Source of the DNA: Blastopirellula sp.
Lineage (GTDB): Bacteria; Planctomycetota; Planctomycetia; Pirellulales; Pirellulaceae
Reading direction: 5' to 3'
NCBI GenBank assembly: GCA_002701545.1
Contig: NZVR01000067.1
Coordinates: 8,924-41,982 of the forward strand
Length of the DNA stretch: 33,059 nt
Part shown: positions 24,645 to 32,238 of the stretch, in pieces
Position numbering within the stretch: position 1 is the first letter of the stretch
Layout of the letters: each line of letters starts with the position of its first letter
Notes under the pieces: model-generated
Told to the model about the DNA's origin: nothing
Database searches by the model: none
Seen by the model: the letters and a program-made list of their open reading frames with translations, nothing else
Translations under genes and position numbers: made by a program

Positions 24645-26392
24645 GCCAAGGCAAGCATGGTTTGGTCAAAGCGCTGTTCTTGCAAGCCGTCGCGTTGAGC
24701 GAGGAGGAGCGTGAACGTTTTCTCGCCGCCGAATGCGCTGACAACGCATCGCTCCGCCAGGAGGTCGAGACGCTGCTGGCGTATCACGATACCGAAACTA
24801 TCTTGCCTCCACCCGAGGAAGATTCGGGAACCGTCCTGAAAACCCTGGATGTCGACACACCGCCGGCGCTCGCTCAATCGATCCTGTCCTCGGACCAGTC
24901 ATTGGATGCCGAGGACGAAACCCGCAACCTATTGCGGTTTCGCTTGCGTGCCGTGACGCTGGTGCTCGCCGTCGCGATCGCCTACCTGATGGCTGCCGAC
25001 ATCCTCATGGGGCGCTGGGTGCAACTGGGGATGCACAGCGTGGGTGCCGCCGTCATGTGCTCCTGCCTCGCGCTACTCAGTAGTCACATTCCTCTGACGC
25101 TGAGAACGTTGCGCATCGCAGAGCTCGTAACGCTGGCCACCATCGGTCTATTAGCGATCATGATTGACTGGTGGCTGATGGTCACCGGAGCGCGATGGGC
25201 AGACGCAGCGCAAACGATCAATGCGAACAACTGGAGTTACCTGGGTTGGTCGCTGATCATCATGATCTACGGGGTTTTCATGCCCAATCATTGGCAGCGG
25301 GCAGCGCTGATTCTGGTCCCGGCAGCCAGCGTGCCTTACTTGGTCACGGCGACGGTCTGCTGGTGGGACTCCGGCGTGCACGCAATCCTGGCAAACGAAG
25401 AGCGTTTCGGTACGTTGCTTCCGGCACCTTTCGTGGCTGCCTTGACCTCCGTTTACGCAGCTCACATCATCCACAGCAGTCGTTTGGATGCGATCCGCGC
25501 CAAGCAATTTGCGCAATACCGGCTGACCCGGCTGCTGGGTGCCGGTGGGATGGGTGAAGTTTATGAAGCCGAACACCTGCTGCTCAAGCGACCGTGTGCC
25601 ATCAAGCTGATTCGACGAGAACGCAGCACGGACGCCAAAATGCTGGCCCGCTTTGAACGCGAAGTGCAAGCCACCGCTCACCTGTCGCATCCGAACACCA
25701 TTGAAGTCTTTGACTACGGGCGCACCGAAGAAGGGCGTTTTTACTACGTCATGGAACTGTTGCCAGGCATGAGTTTGCAAGACCTGGTTGATCAGTATGG
25801 CCCGCTCTCCCCCGGCCGCGTCGTCTACCTCCTGCGGCAATGCTGCGGCGCTTTGCAAGAAGCTCATGATGCGGGCCTGATCCATCGCGACATCAAACCC
25901 GCCAATATCATTGCTGCGGAACGAGGCGGCATGTACGACGTCGTCAAAGTGCTTGACTTTGGACTCGTGCGCGAAACGCGCTTTGGCGCAAAACTAAGCG
26001 GCATGCATACCCTCGCCGGCACACCCCAATACATGGCACCGGAACAAGCACTTGCGTCGAGCGCCGTCGATGCCCGCACCGACTTATACGCGTTGGGGGC
26101 AACCGCTTACTTCCTGCTTACGGGGCGTCCGCCGTTTGGCGGTACCAATCCTGTCGAGATCTTACTGAAACACACGCACGATACCACTTTCCCGCCATCT
26201 CACTACCTCCCCACCATCCCGGCGGAGATGGATCAGATCATCATGCGCTGTCTCGAGAAGGCAGCAGCTGATCGCTATCAGTCCGCCAGCGAACTCAGCT
26301 TCGCCCTGGAACAGACCACGTGCCACGACGCATGGACAGCCGCTCTGGCCAAGGACTGGTGGCAAGAACGAGACACACCGCCCACCACGTGA
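24641..26392 (+). CDS. Membrane serine/threonine protein kinase with C-terminal kinase domain
   Basis: 583 residues from GTG at 24641 (GAGGA 6 nt upstream; 4-nt overlap with the sigma gene). Residues 1-100 are soluble and acidic (ALSEEERERFLAAECADNASLRQEVETLLA, a segment common at the start of sigma-linked kinases). Residues about 105-285 hold roughly six membrane helices. The kinase domain follows at about 293-560: glycine loop GAGGMG at 300-305, catalytic Lys322 in CAIKLI, HRDIKPAN at 415-422, DFG at 439-441 and APE at 466-468. All catalytic residues are present. The order is the reverse of PknB-type kinases, in which the kinase domain is N-terminal and the sensor lies outside the membrane; here no large extracytoplasmic domain exists. 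I infer sensing within the membrane, with the coupled sigma factor as likely target. Confidence 0.95.
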   Translation: MSQGKHGLVKALFLQAVALSEEERERFLAAECADNASLRQEVETLLAYHDTETILPPPEEDSGTVLKTLDVDTPPALAQSILSSDQSLDAEDETRNLLRFRLRAVTLVLAVAIAYLMAADILMGRWVQLGMHSVGAAVMCSCLALLSSHIPLTLRTLRIAELVTLATIGLLAIMIDWWLMVTGARWADAAQTINANNWSYLGWSLIIMIYGVFMPNHWQRAALILVPAASVPYLVTATVCWWDSGVHAILANEERFGTLLPAPFVAALTSVYAAHIIHSSRLDAIRAKQFAQYRLTRLLGAGGMGEVYEAEHLLLKRPCAIKLIRRERSTDAKMLARFEREVQATAHLSHPNTIEVFDYGRTEEGRFYYVMELLPGMSLQDLVDQYGPLSPGRVVYLLRQCCGALQEAHDAGLIHRDIKPANIIAAERGGMYDVVKVLDFGLVRETRFGAKLSGMHTLAGTPQYMAPEQALASSAVDARTDLYALGATAYFLLTGRPPFGGTNPVEILLKHTHDTTFPPSHYLPTIPAEMDQIIMRCLEKAAADRYQSASELSFALEQTTCHDAWTAALAKDWWQERDTPPTT

Positions 26393-26435
26393 GTGCAGCA
26401 CGCCACTGGCAGCGTTCACTCGCAGCGACACAGCA

Positions 26436-27368
26436 TCATTCCAGGTCGATTAACTGGCCATCCGCACGATTTGCCATGTGAGCCAACAGCTGTGGTTCAA
26501 TCGTCTCAGTCAAAAACCGAACACTGCCGTCACCCAGCATGAAGTTGGCACCACCCGGATGGGAACTGCCAAAGCTGCCGTTGAGCAGTGCCGGTGCCAT
26601 GGCGGCGATTTCAGGACCTGCCTTGCCGCTAAGCAGTTTGTCAATGTAGGTTTCTCCACCGCCACCCCAGCCGGGTGCTTGGAAGAAATTGATCCCCGTC
26701 CGGGCATTGCGCAACGTGGACCGAGTCCCTGACATCCAACCCAAGTCAGTCGCTTCCGGGACTTTCTCTCCGACAAAAATCGTGTAACTCGAACCATCCG
26801 GAATATCTTCGTATCGCAGGCGGCTGTTCAAGAAAAAGACGCCGGTATTATCGACGTCAATCGGAACTTCACGGTCGCCATAACAGCCCGCGTAGCTGGT
26901 AGCCGCGACCTCCACCTCGCCCGTGCCGTTGCCCGCCGTGCCGTTCTGCAGGGCTACAGGGGCGATGATGACTTGCGCCGGAGAGCTGGGACAGAACAGA
27001 ACGGGGATCGCGTGTCTTGCGGGCGCGGCGTTTTTGGGATCGTAGACCCCGAAATCAAAATCAATCGCATTCCAGGCGTTTTTCTCTTCCAGGTAAGGTG
27101 TCAACTGAACCAGCCAATTGTGGTGATACCCTAACGGCGTATTGGCGATGGGCCCGGTCGCATTAATGGTCCCCGGCGGATAGACCCCATGTGCCATTTC
27201 GTAATTTTGGATCGCAGCAGCCAGCTGAGCCAAATTGTTACTACAGTTCAACCGGCGGGCTGCTTCACGAGCCATCTGGACTGCAGGCAGCAACAGCGCC
27301 ACCAAAACTCCAATGATAGCAATCACAACCAGTAATTCGACAAGCGTAAACGCCGAGCGAGATCTCAT
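26436..27368 (-). CDS. DUF1559 protein with type IV pilin-like N-terminus
   Basis: 310 residues, last gene of the secretion-like operon. The N-terminus MRSRSAFTLVELLVVIAIIGVLVALLLPAVQMAREAARRLNC is a class III (prepilin) signal with Glu5 after the cleavage point, though residue -1 is Ala instead of Gly. The globular part is DUF1559, ending with HPGGANFMLGDGSVRFL, the H-x9-DG motif. These proteins occur in dozens of copies per planctomycete genome and have no proven function. The ATG overlaps the preceding stop as ATGA and has AGGAG 8 nt upstream. Translational coupling to I-, J- and K-like pseudopilins suggests that it is the major pilin-like subunit or a client of this system. Confidence 0.95.
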   Translation of the reverse strand: MRSRSAFTLVELLVVIAIIGVLVALLLPAVQMAREAARRLNCSNNLAQLAAAIQNYEMAHGVYPPGTINATGPIANTPLGYHHNWLVQLTPYLEEKNAWNAIDFDFGVYDPKNAAPARHAIPVLFCPSSPAQVIIAPVALQNGTAGNGTGEVEVAATSYAGCYGDREVPIDVDNTGVFFLNSRLRYEDIPDGSSYTIFVGEKVPEATDLGWMSGTRSTLRNARTGINFFQAPGWGGGGETYIDKLLSGKAGPEIAAMAPALLNGSFGSSHPGGANFMLGDGSVRFLTETIEPQLLAHMANRADGQLIDLE

Positions 27369-27781
27369 GGCGTATCTCCTGAGTTATTTGTCTTCAGCGG
27401 CACCGCAATCCGGTGCGTCACTCGATGAATCGAATCTGCGGGATAGATAGCTTCCACGACGAGTTGCTGCTCGTCTGACTCTGATATCACCTCGCATTGA
27501 ATCGTTACCACTCCGGCATGGTCACGGCTGAGTTGCTGGGCATCCAGTTGCCACGCTTCACCGGAATATCCGTTGTCCGCCGCCAAGCGTTGCCGTGCGC
27601 GGCTCAGCCCAGACTCCGCCAGCCACAACGCCTGTTGTTGCCATTGCGTTTGCCGCACCTGACGTTGATGCAAGGTGATCCAGCGCAGCAACCCGGCGCT
27701 CGTCAGCCCGACGACCATCAGACACAACAGGACGATGACCAACAAAGTGCCTCGGCGACGCGTCACTTGCAGTCTGCTCAT
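27365..27781 (-). CDS. GspK/PilX-like minor pseudopilin
   Basis: 138 residues from the ATG at 27781 (ATGA overlap with the preceding gene; GGAGGGAGA just upstream). RRRG is followed by a hydrophobic helix TLLVIVLLCLMVVGLTSAGLLRW and then AESGLSRARQRL, the pattern of PilX/GspK-type proteins. Position 5 after the predicted cleavage is Ile, not Glu, which is typical of the K tip subunit. True GspK proteins are about twice this length and carry a large inserted domain that is absent here, so K/PilX-like is as far as I go. The longer open frame up to 28021 is a Cys/Arg-rich shadow of the neighbouring gene. Confidence 0.75.
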   Translation of the reverse strand: MSRLQVTRRRGTLLVIVLLCLMVVGLTSAGLLRWITLHQRQVRQTQWQQQALWLAESGLSRARQRLAADNGYSGEAWQLDAQQLSRDHAGVVTIQCEVISESDEQQLVVEAIYPADSIHRVTHRIAVPLKTNNSGDTP

Positions 27782-28266
27782 TCGTCTCCCTCCAACCCCA
27801 CCGCGACGAGGATTTCCCGGGCGGCAACAGGCGCCATGGCCGCAGTGGTATCTTCCTTCGGTTGCAAAGTCACTTGCAGCAGCGCACCGGTCGATTCCAC
27901 CAATTGCCACGCCACAAGATGATCGTCGAGCAGTGAATACAGTTCGACTTCGGGAGGACGGCCATCGCGTATCATCGACCGCACCACATCTTGACCTCGG
28001 CGTTGATAAACAGCTTTCCATCCGAGGCCGTACAAGGTCAATGCCTCTTCGGTCGGTTCGGCTCGTTGCGCTCGATGCGTATCGGACTGCAACCGCACTC
28101 CAAAACGCTCCACGATGGCCTGCCCGACATCGGCTTCCCGCAACTCGGAGGTCGTTCGGAACAACAAGTGCAGAGTCGTCCCGACAGTCGTCAACAAGAC
28201 CGCAGAGGCCCCCATGACCGACATGACCTCAACCAACGTATATCCTCCGCGATGCCGGCGTTTCAT
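27778..28266 (-). CDS. GspJ-like minor pseudopilin
   Basis: 162 residues. MKRRHRGG then YTLVEVMSVMGASAVLLTTVGTTLHLLFRTT is a prepilin signal with Gly at -1 and Glu5, followed by a beta-rich C-terminal half (VELYSLLDDHLVAWQLVESTGALLQVTLQ) as in GspJ/PilW proteins. The start overlaps the upstream stop as ATGA, with GGAGG 7 nt before it, so the frame's longer extension to 28344 is rejected. Its place between the I-like and K-like genes matches the I-J-K order of type II secretion operons. Confidence 0.78.
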   Translation of the reverse strand: MKRRHRGGYTLVEVMSVMGASAVLLTTVGTTLHLLFRTTSELREADVGQAIVERFGVRLQSDTHRAQRAEPTEEALTLYGLGWKAVYQRRGQDVVRSMIRDGRPPEVELYSLLDDHLVAWQLVESTGALLQVTLQPKEDTTAAMAPVAAREILVAVGLEGDE

Positions 28267-28706
28267 TCCTGTTCCTCCGGAGGTCCGTAGCGGTAGGCAC
28301 AGAGAGATCGAGGCGTGCGAACACGCCCGGAGTGTTCGCCCCAATTCACGGTCACGACCACTCTCTTCGCACGTTCGTCAGCAAGCGGTGTGACCTCAAT
28401 CTGCAAGGTCGCACCCTGCGGCAACCGTTGAATGCGCGACGCCAAGTCGATCTCTTGATTCACTGCGGGCGTAAGTTCATCGTAGGGCAACGCCATCATC
28501 CGTTCCATGGCATTCGCTACCTCCAAGGAAACCGCACGTTGCGTGCGGGTCGCACTCTGCTGTCGAATAGCCAACTGGAGCGTTTGAACCGCCAGCACCA
28601 TGGTCGCTCCGAGCAGCGCCGAGGCGACGGCCAGTTCGGTAACGGTGAATCCACCGCGCCGCCAGTGGCAAGCGTTTCTTTTCTGTTGCAAACTTTTCCG
28701 CTTCAA
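28263..28706 (-). CDS. GspI-like minor pseudopilin (TTG start)
   Basis: 147 residues. RRGG then FTVTELAVASALLGATMVLAVQTLQLAIRQQ is a prepilin signal with Gly at -1 and Glu5. The remainder is short and beta-rich, ending YRYGPPEEQE. The start must lie close to residue -25 from the cleavage site. The only suitable codon is TTG at 28706, which overlaps the TGA stop of the GspF gene as TTGA and has GGGGGA about 5 nt upstream. This repeats the 4-nt overlap seen at the next three junctions. The open frame to 28874 lies inside the GspF gene and is not credible. Confidence 0.75.
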   Translation of the reverse strand: MKRKSLQQKRNACHWRRGGFTVTELAVASALLGATMVLAVQTLQLAIRQQSATRTQRAVSLEVANAMERMMALPYDELTPAVNQEIDLASRIQRLPQGATLQIEVTPLADERAKRVVVTVNWGEHSGRVRTPRSLCAYRYGPPEEQE

Positions 28707-29809
28707 ACCATCCCCCGAATCATTTCCACCAGAGGAAAGAAAAACGTCACCACGATCGTTCCGACCACCGCTCCCAAAAGCAGAATGGTAAGCGGCAACG
28801 CCGTATTGTAGAACACTTGAACACGTTGCAAACGGCGGCGCAAAATTGCGTGGGCAACCTCCCTCAGCGCCCATTCCGCATTACCACTGCGATGCGCCGC
28901 AGCCAACACATCACGTTCGCGTGTGTTGATCAACTTCTGGCGAGCAAGACAGTCAATCCAAAGCACGCCATCATTCATCTCATGGTAGATGCGGTTTAAT
29001 CGCTTCCCAATCATCTTGGAGGGAGGTTTGACTGCCAGTTTGACTGAGAGCACTTCTAACGTGCGGGTAATCGGCCAGCCACACTGAATCCCCATGGCCA
29101 AGGCTTGCAACACCATAGCACGATCTCTGGCGAACGTCAGTCGCCCCCCTAACAACCATCGGGTCGGCAACAGCCCGCTGACAAACGCCAGGAACACCAA
29201 CCCAACCAGGCCCATCAACAAGCCAACGGGAATGGTCAGGTACCAAAACTGCGATAGTGCCTCGACAGCGAGCACCACATACATCGTCATGGCCGGTAAT
29301 TCGAGACCAAATTCCTCGAACATGTCAATGAACGCCGGCAGCAGGTTGACAATGGTCCACAGCAAAATGCCCGCCATCAACAAGAGGACGAGGAGGATAT
29401 ACACGACTTTGAGTGTGGCTTGTCGTGCGATCTCACTCAAGGCATTCTGACTCTCCAATCCCATTTCCAAAGCCGTACCCAAACAATCCATTTCCCAGCC
29501 ACAGATCGCAGCGACACGGACTTCATTTGGCAAGTTTCGATACAATCCCTGTAATGCATCCGGGAATGGCACACCCTGATCCAGCAGTTCACTCAAACGC
29601 CGTGCTTTCCAGGCACTGGGGCCTTTGGATTCCAGACTGATGGCATGCGCGATTTCCTGCAACGGCACCTGTTTTTTTGCAGCCACAGACAACGCATAAA
29701 TCAAGATCCGTCGCTCGGCAACATAGTAGGAACCGACCGCCACAATGCAGTAAGTGACCAGCACCATGCAGGCCATCGGCAACAAGATGATGAAGAACAG
29801 CAAATCCAT
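28703..29809 (-). CDS. GspF/PilC-family inner-membrane protein (third copy, divergent)
   Basis: About 368 residues. It begins with a membrane helix (MDLLFFIILLPMACMVLVTYCIVAVGSYYVAERR) instead of the soluble N-terminal domain of GspF. Two F-type helical bundles follow, each before membrane helices: LIYALSVAAKKQVPLQEIAHAISLES and MVLQALAMGIQCGWPITRTLEVLSVKL, with AAAHRSGNAEWALREVAHAI in the second. The last hydrophobic segment ends VVTFFFPLVEMIRGMV, as usual for GspF. The ATG at 29809 is used; a TTG at 29818 is an alternative. Neither has a good ribosome binding site. In type II secretion and type IV pili this protein forms the platform on which the ATPase drives pilin assembly. Confidence 0.88.
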   Translation of the reverse strand: MDLLFFIILLPMACMVLVTYCIVAVGSYYVAERRILIYALSVAAKKQVPLQEIAHAISLESKGPSAWKARRLSELLDQGVPFPDALQGLYRNLPNEVRVAAICGWEMDCLGTALEMGLESQNALSEIARQATLKVVYILLVLLLMAGILLWTIVNLLPAFIDMFEEFGLELPAMTMYVVLAVEALSQFWYLTIPVGLLMGLVGLVFLAFVSGLLPTRWLLGGRLTFARDRAMVLQALAMGIQCGWPITRTLEVLSVKLAVKPPSKMIGKRLNRIYHEMNDGVLWIDCLARQKLINTRERDVLAAAHRSGNAEWALREVAHAILRRRLQRVQVFYNTALPLTILLLGAVVGTIVVTFFFPLVEMIRGMV

Positions 29810-29836
29810 GGAAATCAAAGCAGCGACATGAGGTGA

Positions 29837-31021
29837 CTAAAAGCCCAAACTACTAATTAAACTGAGGAGCGGCAGAAACAGAGAAAACGCCACCCAACCG
29901 ACCACCAGCAGAACCGCCACGAAAACCAACGGAGGGACCATGGTACGGAGGAGTGCCGAGCGAACACGAACACGCTCTTCGTACATGTCCGCCAAAGCCT
30001 CAAAGGATTCCCCTAACGAATTCGCCGTCTCTCCCCACGCAATGAAAGGCACAAACGAAGGGGGCATGTACCAGCGTCTGCGAAATGAATCTCTCAGCGA
30101 CTCGCCAGATGCCAGGGCCTGAACGAGCTGTCGGGCCATCTGCTGCATCCTGACATCCTCCACCGAATCGCTCGTCAGCAGGATCGCTTCCGACAGGGGC
30201 ACGTCGTATCTCAGCAAGACACCGCAGGTGCGGGAGAAATCGACAATGGCAGACCATTTCCAAATCACACCCACAAACGGGACCGACTGCACGACCCGTC
30301 CCCACAAACTGTCACCGGCCATCACCCGGAAAATCATGAGCAGCACAAACAGGGGAGGCGCGATGATCACAAATCCCTTCACTAAGACGGCACTCAACCA
30401 CAACAAGACGAGTGTGTTCCAGGGTAAGGTCATACCAAACTCCAAGAACATTTCCCGAAAAATGGGAACCACATACAAGCCCATGAAGGTAAACACCAGC
30501 GTCGCCAGACACGCCACAACCACTGGGTAGGCGAGATCCAAAGTGACTGCCCGTTTCAATTCGCGCGTTGCCCGCTGACCTTCCAACAACTCGGTGAGCG
30601 CAAACCCAAGCTTGCCTGTCCTGGCAGCACTCTTTACCAACCCCAGCAAATGCGCTGGTAACGATTGCTCTTCGAGTAACTGAGTCAGCGACTTTCCCGC
30701 TTCTAATTGATCTGCAAACGCATGGAATGTCTGCGCTAACCTGACATGCGACGTCTCTAACGCGGCGGCACGAAATCCCTCAATCACTTGGTGGTCATTG
30801 CTGCAAACGTCAGAAACGGTCTGCGTCAACTCGTCCACTTCGGCGCGTGACAAACGGGCCGGCGGGCTTGGCCGACCGCTGTCTTGCACTCGGCTAAGGG
30901 CGATCACCGTCCAGCCACGCGTCTCCAAAGAGGCGCGAGCCACCGCCTCATCCTGGGCCGAGATGCGCCCCTGAACCTCCTCGTCGTCCGCTGTTTTTGC
31001 CGTGTAATCGAACTCGAACAT
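29837..31021 (-). CDS. GspF/PilC-family inner-membrane protein (second copy, canonical)
   Basis: 394 residues and the most canonical of the three. The N-terminal MFEFDYTAKTADDEEVQGRISAQDEAVARASLETRGWTVIAL matches the extended soluble start of GspF. The first F domain (LAQTFHAFADQLEAGKSLTQLLEEQ, ALTELLEGQRATRELKRAVTLDLAYPVVVACLATLVF) and the second (FSRTCGVLLRYDVPLSEAILLTSDS, FIAWGETANSLGESFEALADMYEERV) follow, with three membrane helices in the usual places and a hydrophobic C-terminus (FSLFLPLLSLISSL). It starts 7 nt after the stop of the first copy, so they are co-transcribed. Confidence 0.93.
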   Translation of the reverse strand: MFEFDYTAKTADDEEVQGRISAQDEAVARASLETRGWTVIALSRVQDSGRPSPPARLSRAEVDELTQTVSDVCSNDHQVIEGFRAAALETSHVRLAQTFHAFADQLEAGKSLTQLLEEQSLPAHLLGLVKSAARTGKLGFALTELLEGQRATRELKRAVTLDLAYPVVVACLATLVFTFMGLYVVPIFREMFLEFGMTLPWNTLVLLWLSAVLVKGFVIIAPPLFVLLMIFRVMAGDSLWGRVVQSVPFVGVIWKWSAIVDFSRTCGVLLRYDVPLSEAILLTSDSVEDVRMQQMARQLVQALASGESLRDSFRRRWYMPPSFVPFIAWGETANSLGESFEALADMYEERVRVRSALLRTMVPPLVFVAVLLVVGWVAFSLFLPLLSLISSLGF

Positions 31022-31028
31022 GCCGTCG

Positions 31029-32087
31029 CTAAATCATGGGAATCGTTAAGTCGTCCAGGAGGCGTATCCACGGGAGCCACACCACGAGCACTTCTAACAA
31101 CAGGATGAAGCCACCAAGGACCGCCGTGAGTATGACCGGCAGGTACAACGTCATCCACACCACTTGTCGCTTGGCACGCTCAGAATACACGACTGCGAGA
31201 TGCTGAAGCCCACGAACCAATTGAGATTGGTTCGCACCGCCCACCAAGAGCCAACCAATCAACGGGGGAAACACAGGAGGCAACTGACTGATCTGCAACG
31301 TCTCGCCAGCGGACAAATCATGGGCCACTTGCTCTGCCGCCTCGGACAACTGCTGATCGCCGGTCGCAGCAGCGCAAAGCGGCAAGGCTCGTTCCAAGGG
31401 AACGTCCTGGCGGATCATCAACGAGAGCAGTTCGCTGAACGTCGCCATGCGGCCACGGTGTCGCAACATACCCAAGGTCGGAATGCCAAATCGGGAACGC
31501 TTTCCGGTAGTGGACGCCCAAGACAACGCCCGCCGCGACCAACGCGACCACAAATACCAACTCCCGCCAACCAGGCAGACCAACGCGCACAACCAGACGG
31601 CAACCGAGTTCCCAGCACCGATCATCGTCTGTAGCCAGTGATCCTCCTGCATGTGGCATACGCGACGCATCTCATTCAAAACGGGTGCCCAGTACCAACA
31701 CAACATGACGAAGACAACCACACCCGTCACCAGAATGATGAAGGGATAAATCAACGCAATGTGAATCACACGCCGAATCTCGGCCACTCTTCTCAGAGAA
31801 CTGGATATCCCTTCCAGTGCGCTAAACAGACGCCCTGAACGCATACCAGCTTGTACCACAGCGCGATAGAAATCAGGCACCGAAACGTGCCCCAACGCTT
31901 CGTCTAACTCCTCACCTCGCTCGAGCCGTTCCTGCAACTCGGACGAAACTTTACCGAGCTTCCCGGCAAAATCACCACTCATCCCGGCAATGCCCACCTG
32001 CAGGGGAACACCCAAGCGAGTCAACGCTGCAATCTCATCGTTCAGCGCGATCAGATCCTCTGTCGAGATCTGCTGAGAAGCTGACAT
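31029..32087 (-). CDS. GspF/PilC-family inner-membrane protein (first copy)
   Basis: 352 residues from the ATG at 32087; a GTG at 32150 would add a Cys/Arg-rich, unlikely extension. The first F domain (LNDEIAALTRLGVPLQVGIAGM, AVVQAGMRSGRLFSALEGISSSLRRVAEIRRVIHIALIYPFIILVTGVVVFVML) and the second (TFSELLSLMIRQDVPLERALPLCAAATGD, WLLVGGANQSQLVRGLQHLAVVYSERAKRQ) are clear. The soluble N-terminal extension of canonical GspF is missing. It is the first gene of the operon, so no ATPase gene precedes it; the next gene upstream is divergent. Confidence 0.9.
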   Translation of the reverse strand: MSASQQISTEDLIALNDEIAALTRLGVPLQVGIAGMSGDFAGKLGKVSSELQERLERGEELDEALGHVSVPDFYRAVVQAGMRSGRLFSALEGISSSLRRVAEIRRVIHIALIYPFIILVTGVVVFVMLCWYWAPVLNEMRRVCHMQEDHWLQTMIGAGNSVAVWLCALVCLVGGSWYLWSRWSRRALSWASTTGKRSRFGIPTLGMLRHRGRMATFSELLSLMIRQDVPLERALPLCAAATGDQQLSEAAEQVAHDLSAGETLQISQLPPVFPPLIGWLLVGGANQSQLVRGLQHLAVVYSERAKRQVVWMTLYLPVILTAVLGGFILLLEVLVVWLPWIRLLDDLTIPMI

Positions 32088-32238
32088 GACAACCCAGTGA
32101 AAACAAGTGACCCGTACAAGCCTACAGCAGGGTAGTGTACGACGACTCACGCCACACTCATACCCTCACCAACGCCTTCCTATTACAATTTCCTGAAATT
32201 TTCAACTTGCGAACACAGCTCACCCGACGCCACTCACC

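Noticed and set aside
25151-25885. 244-codon open frame antisense to the kinase
   Set aside because: Covers membrane helices and kinase motifs of the opposite strand; no protein features of its own.
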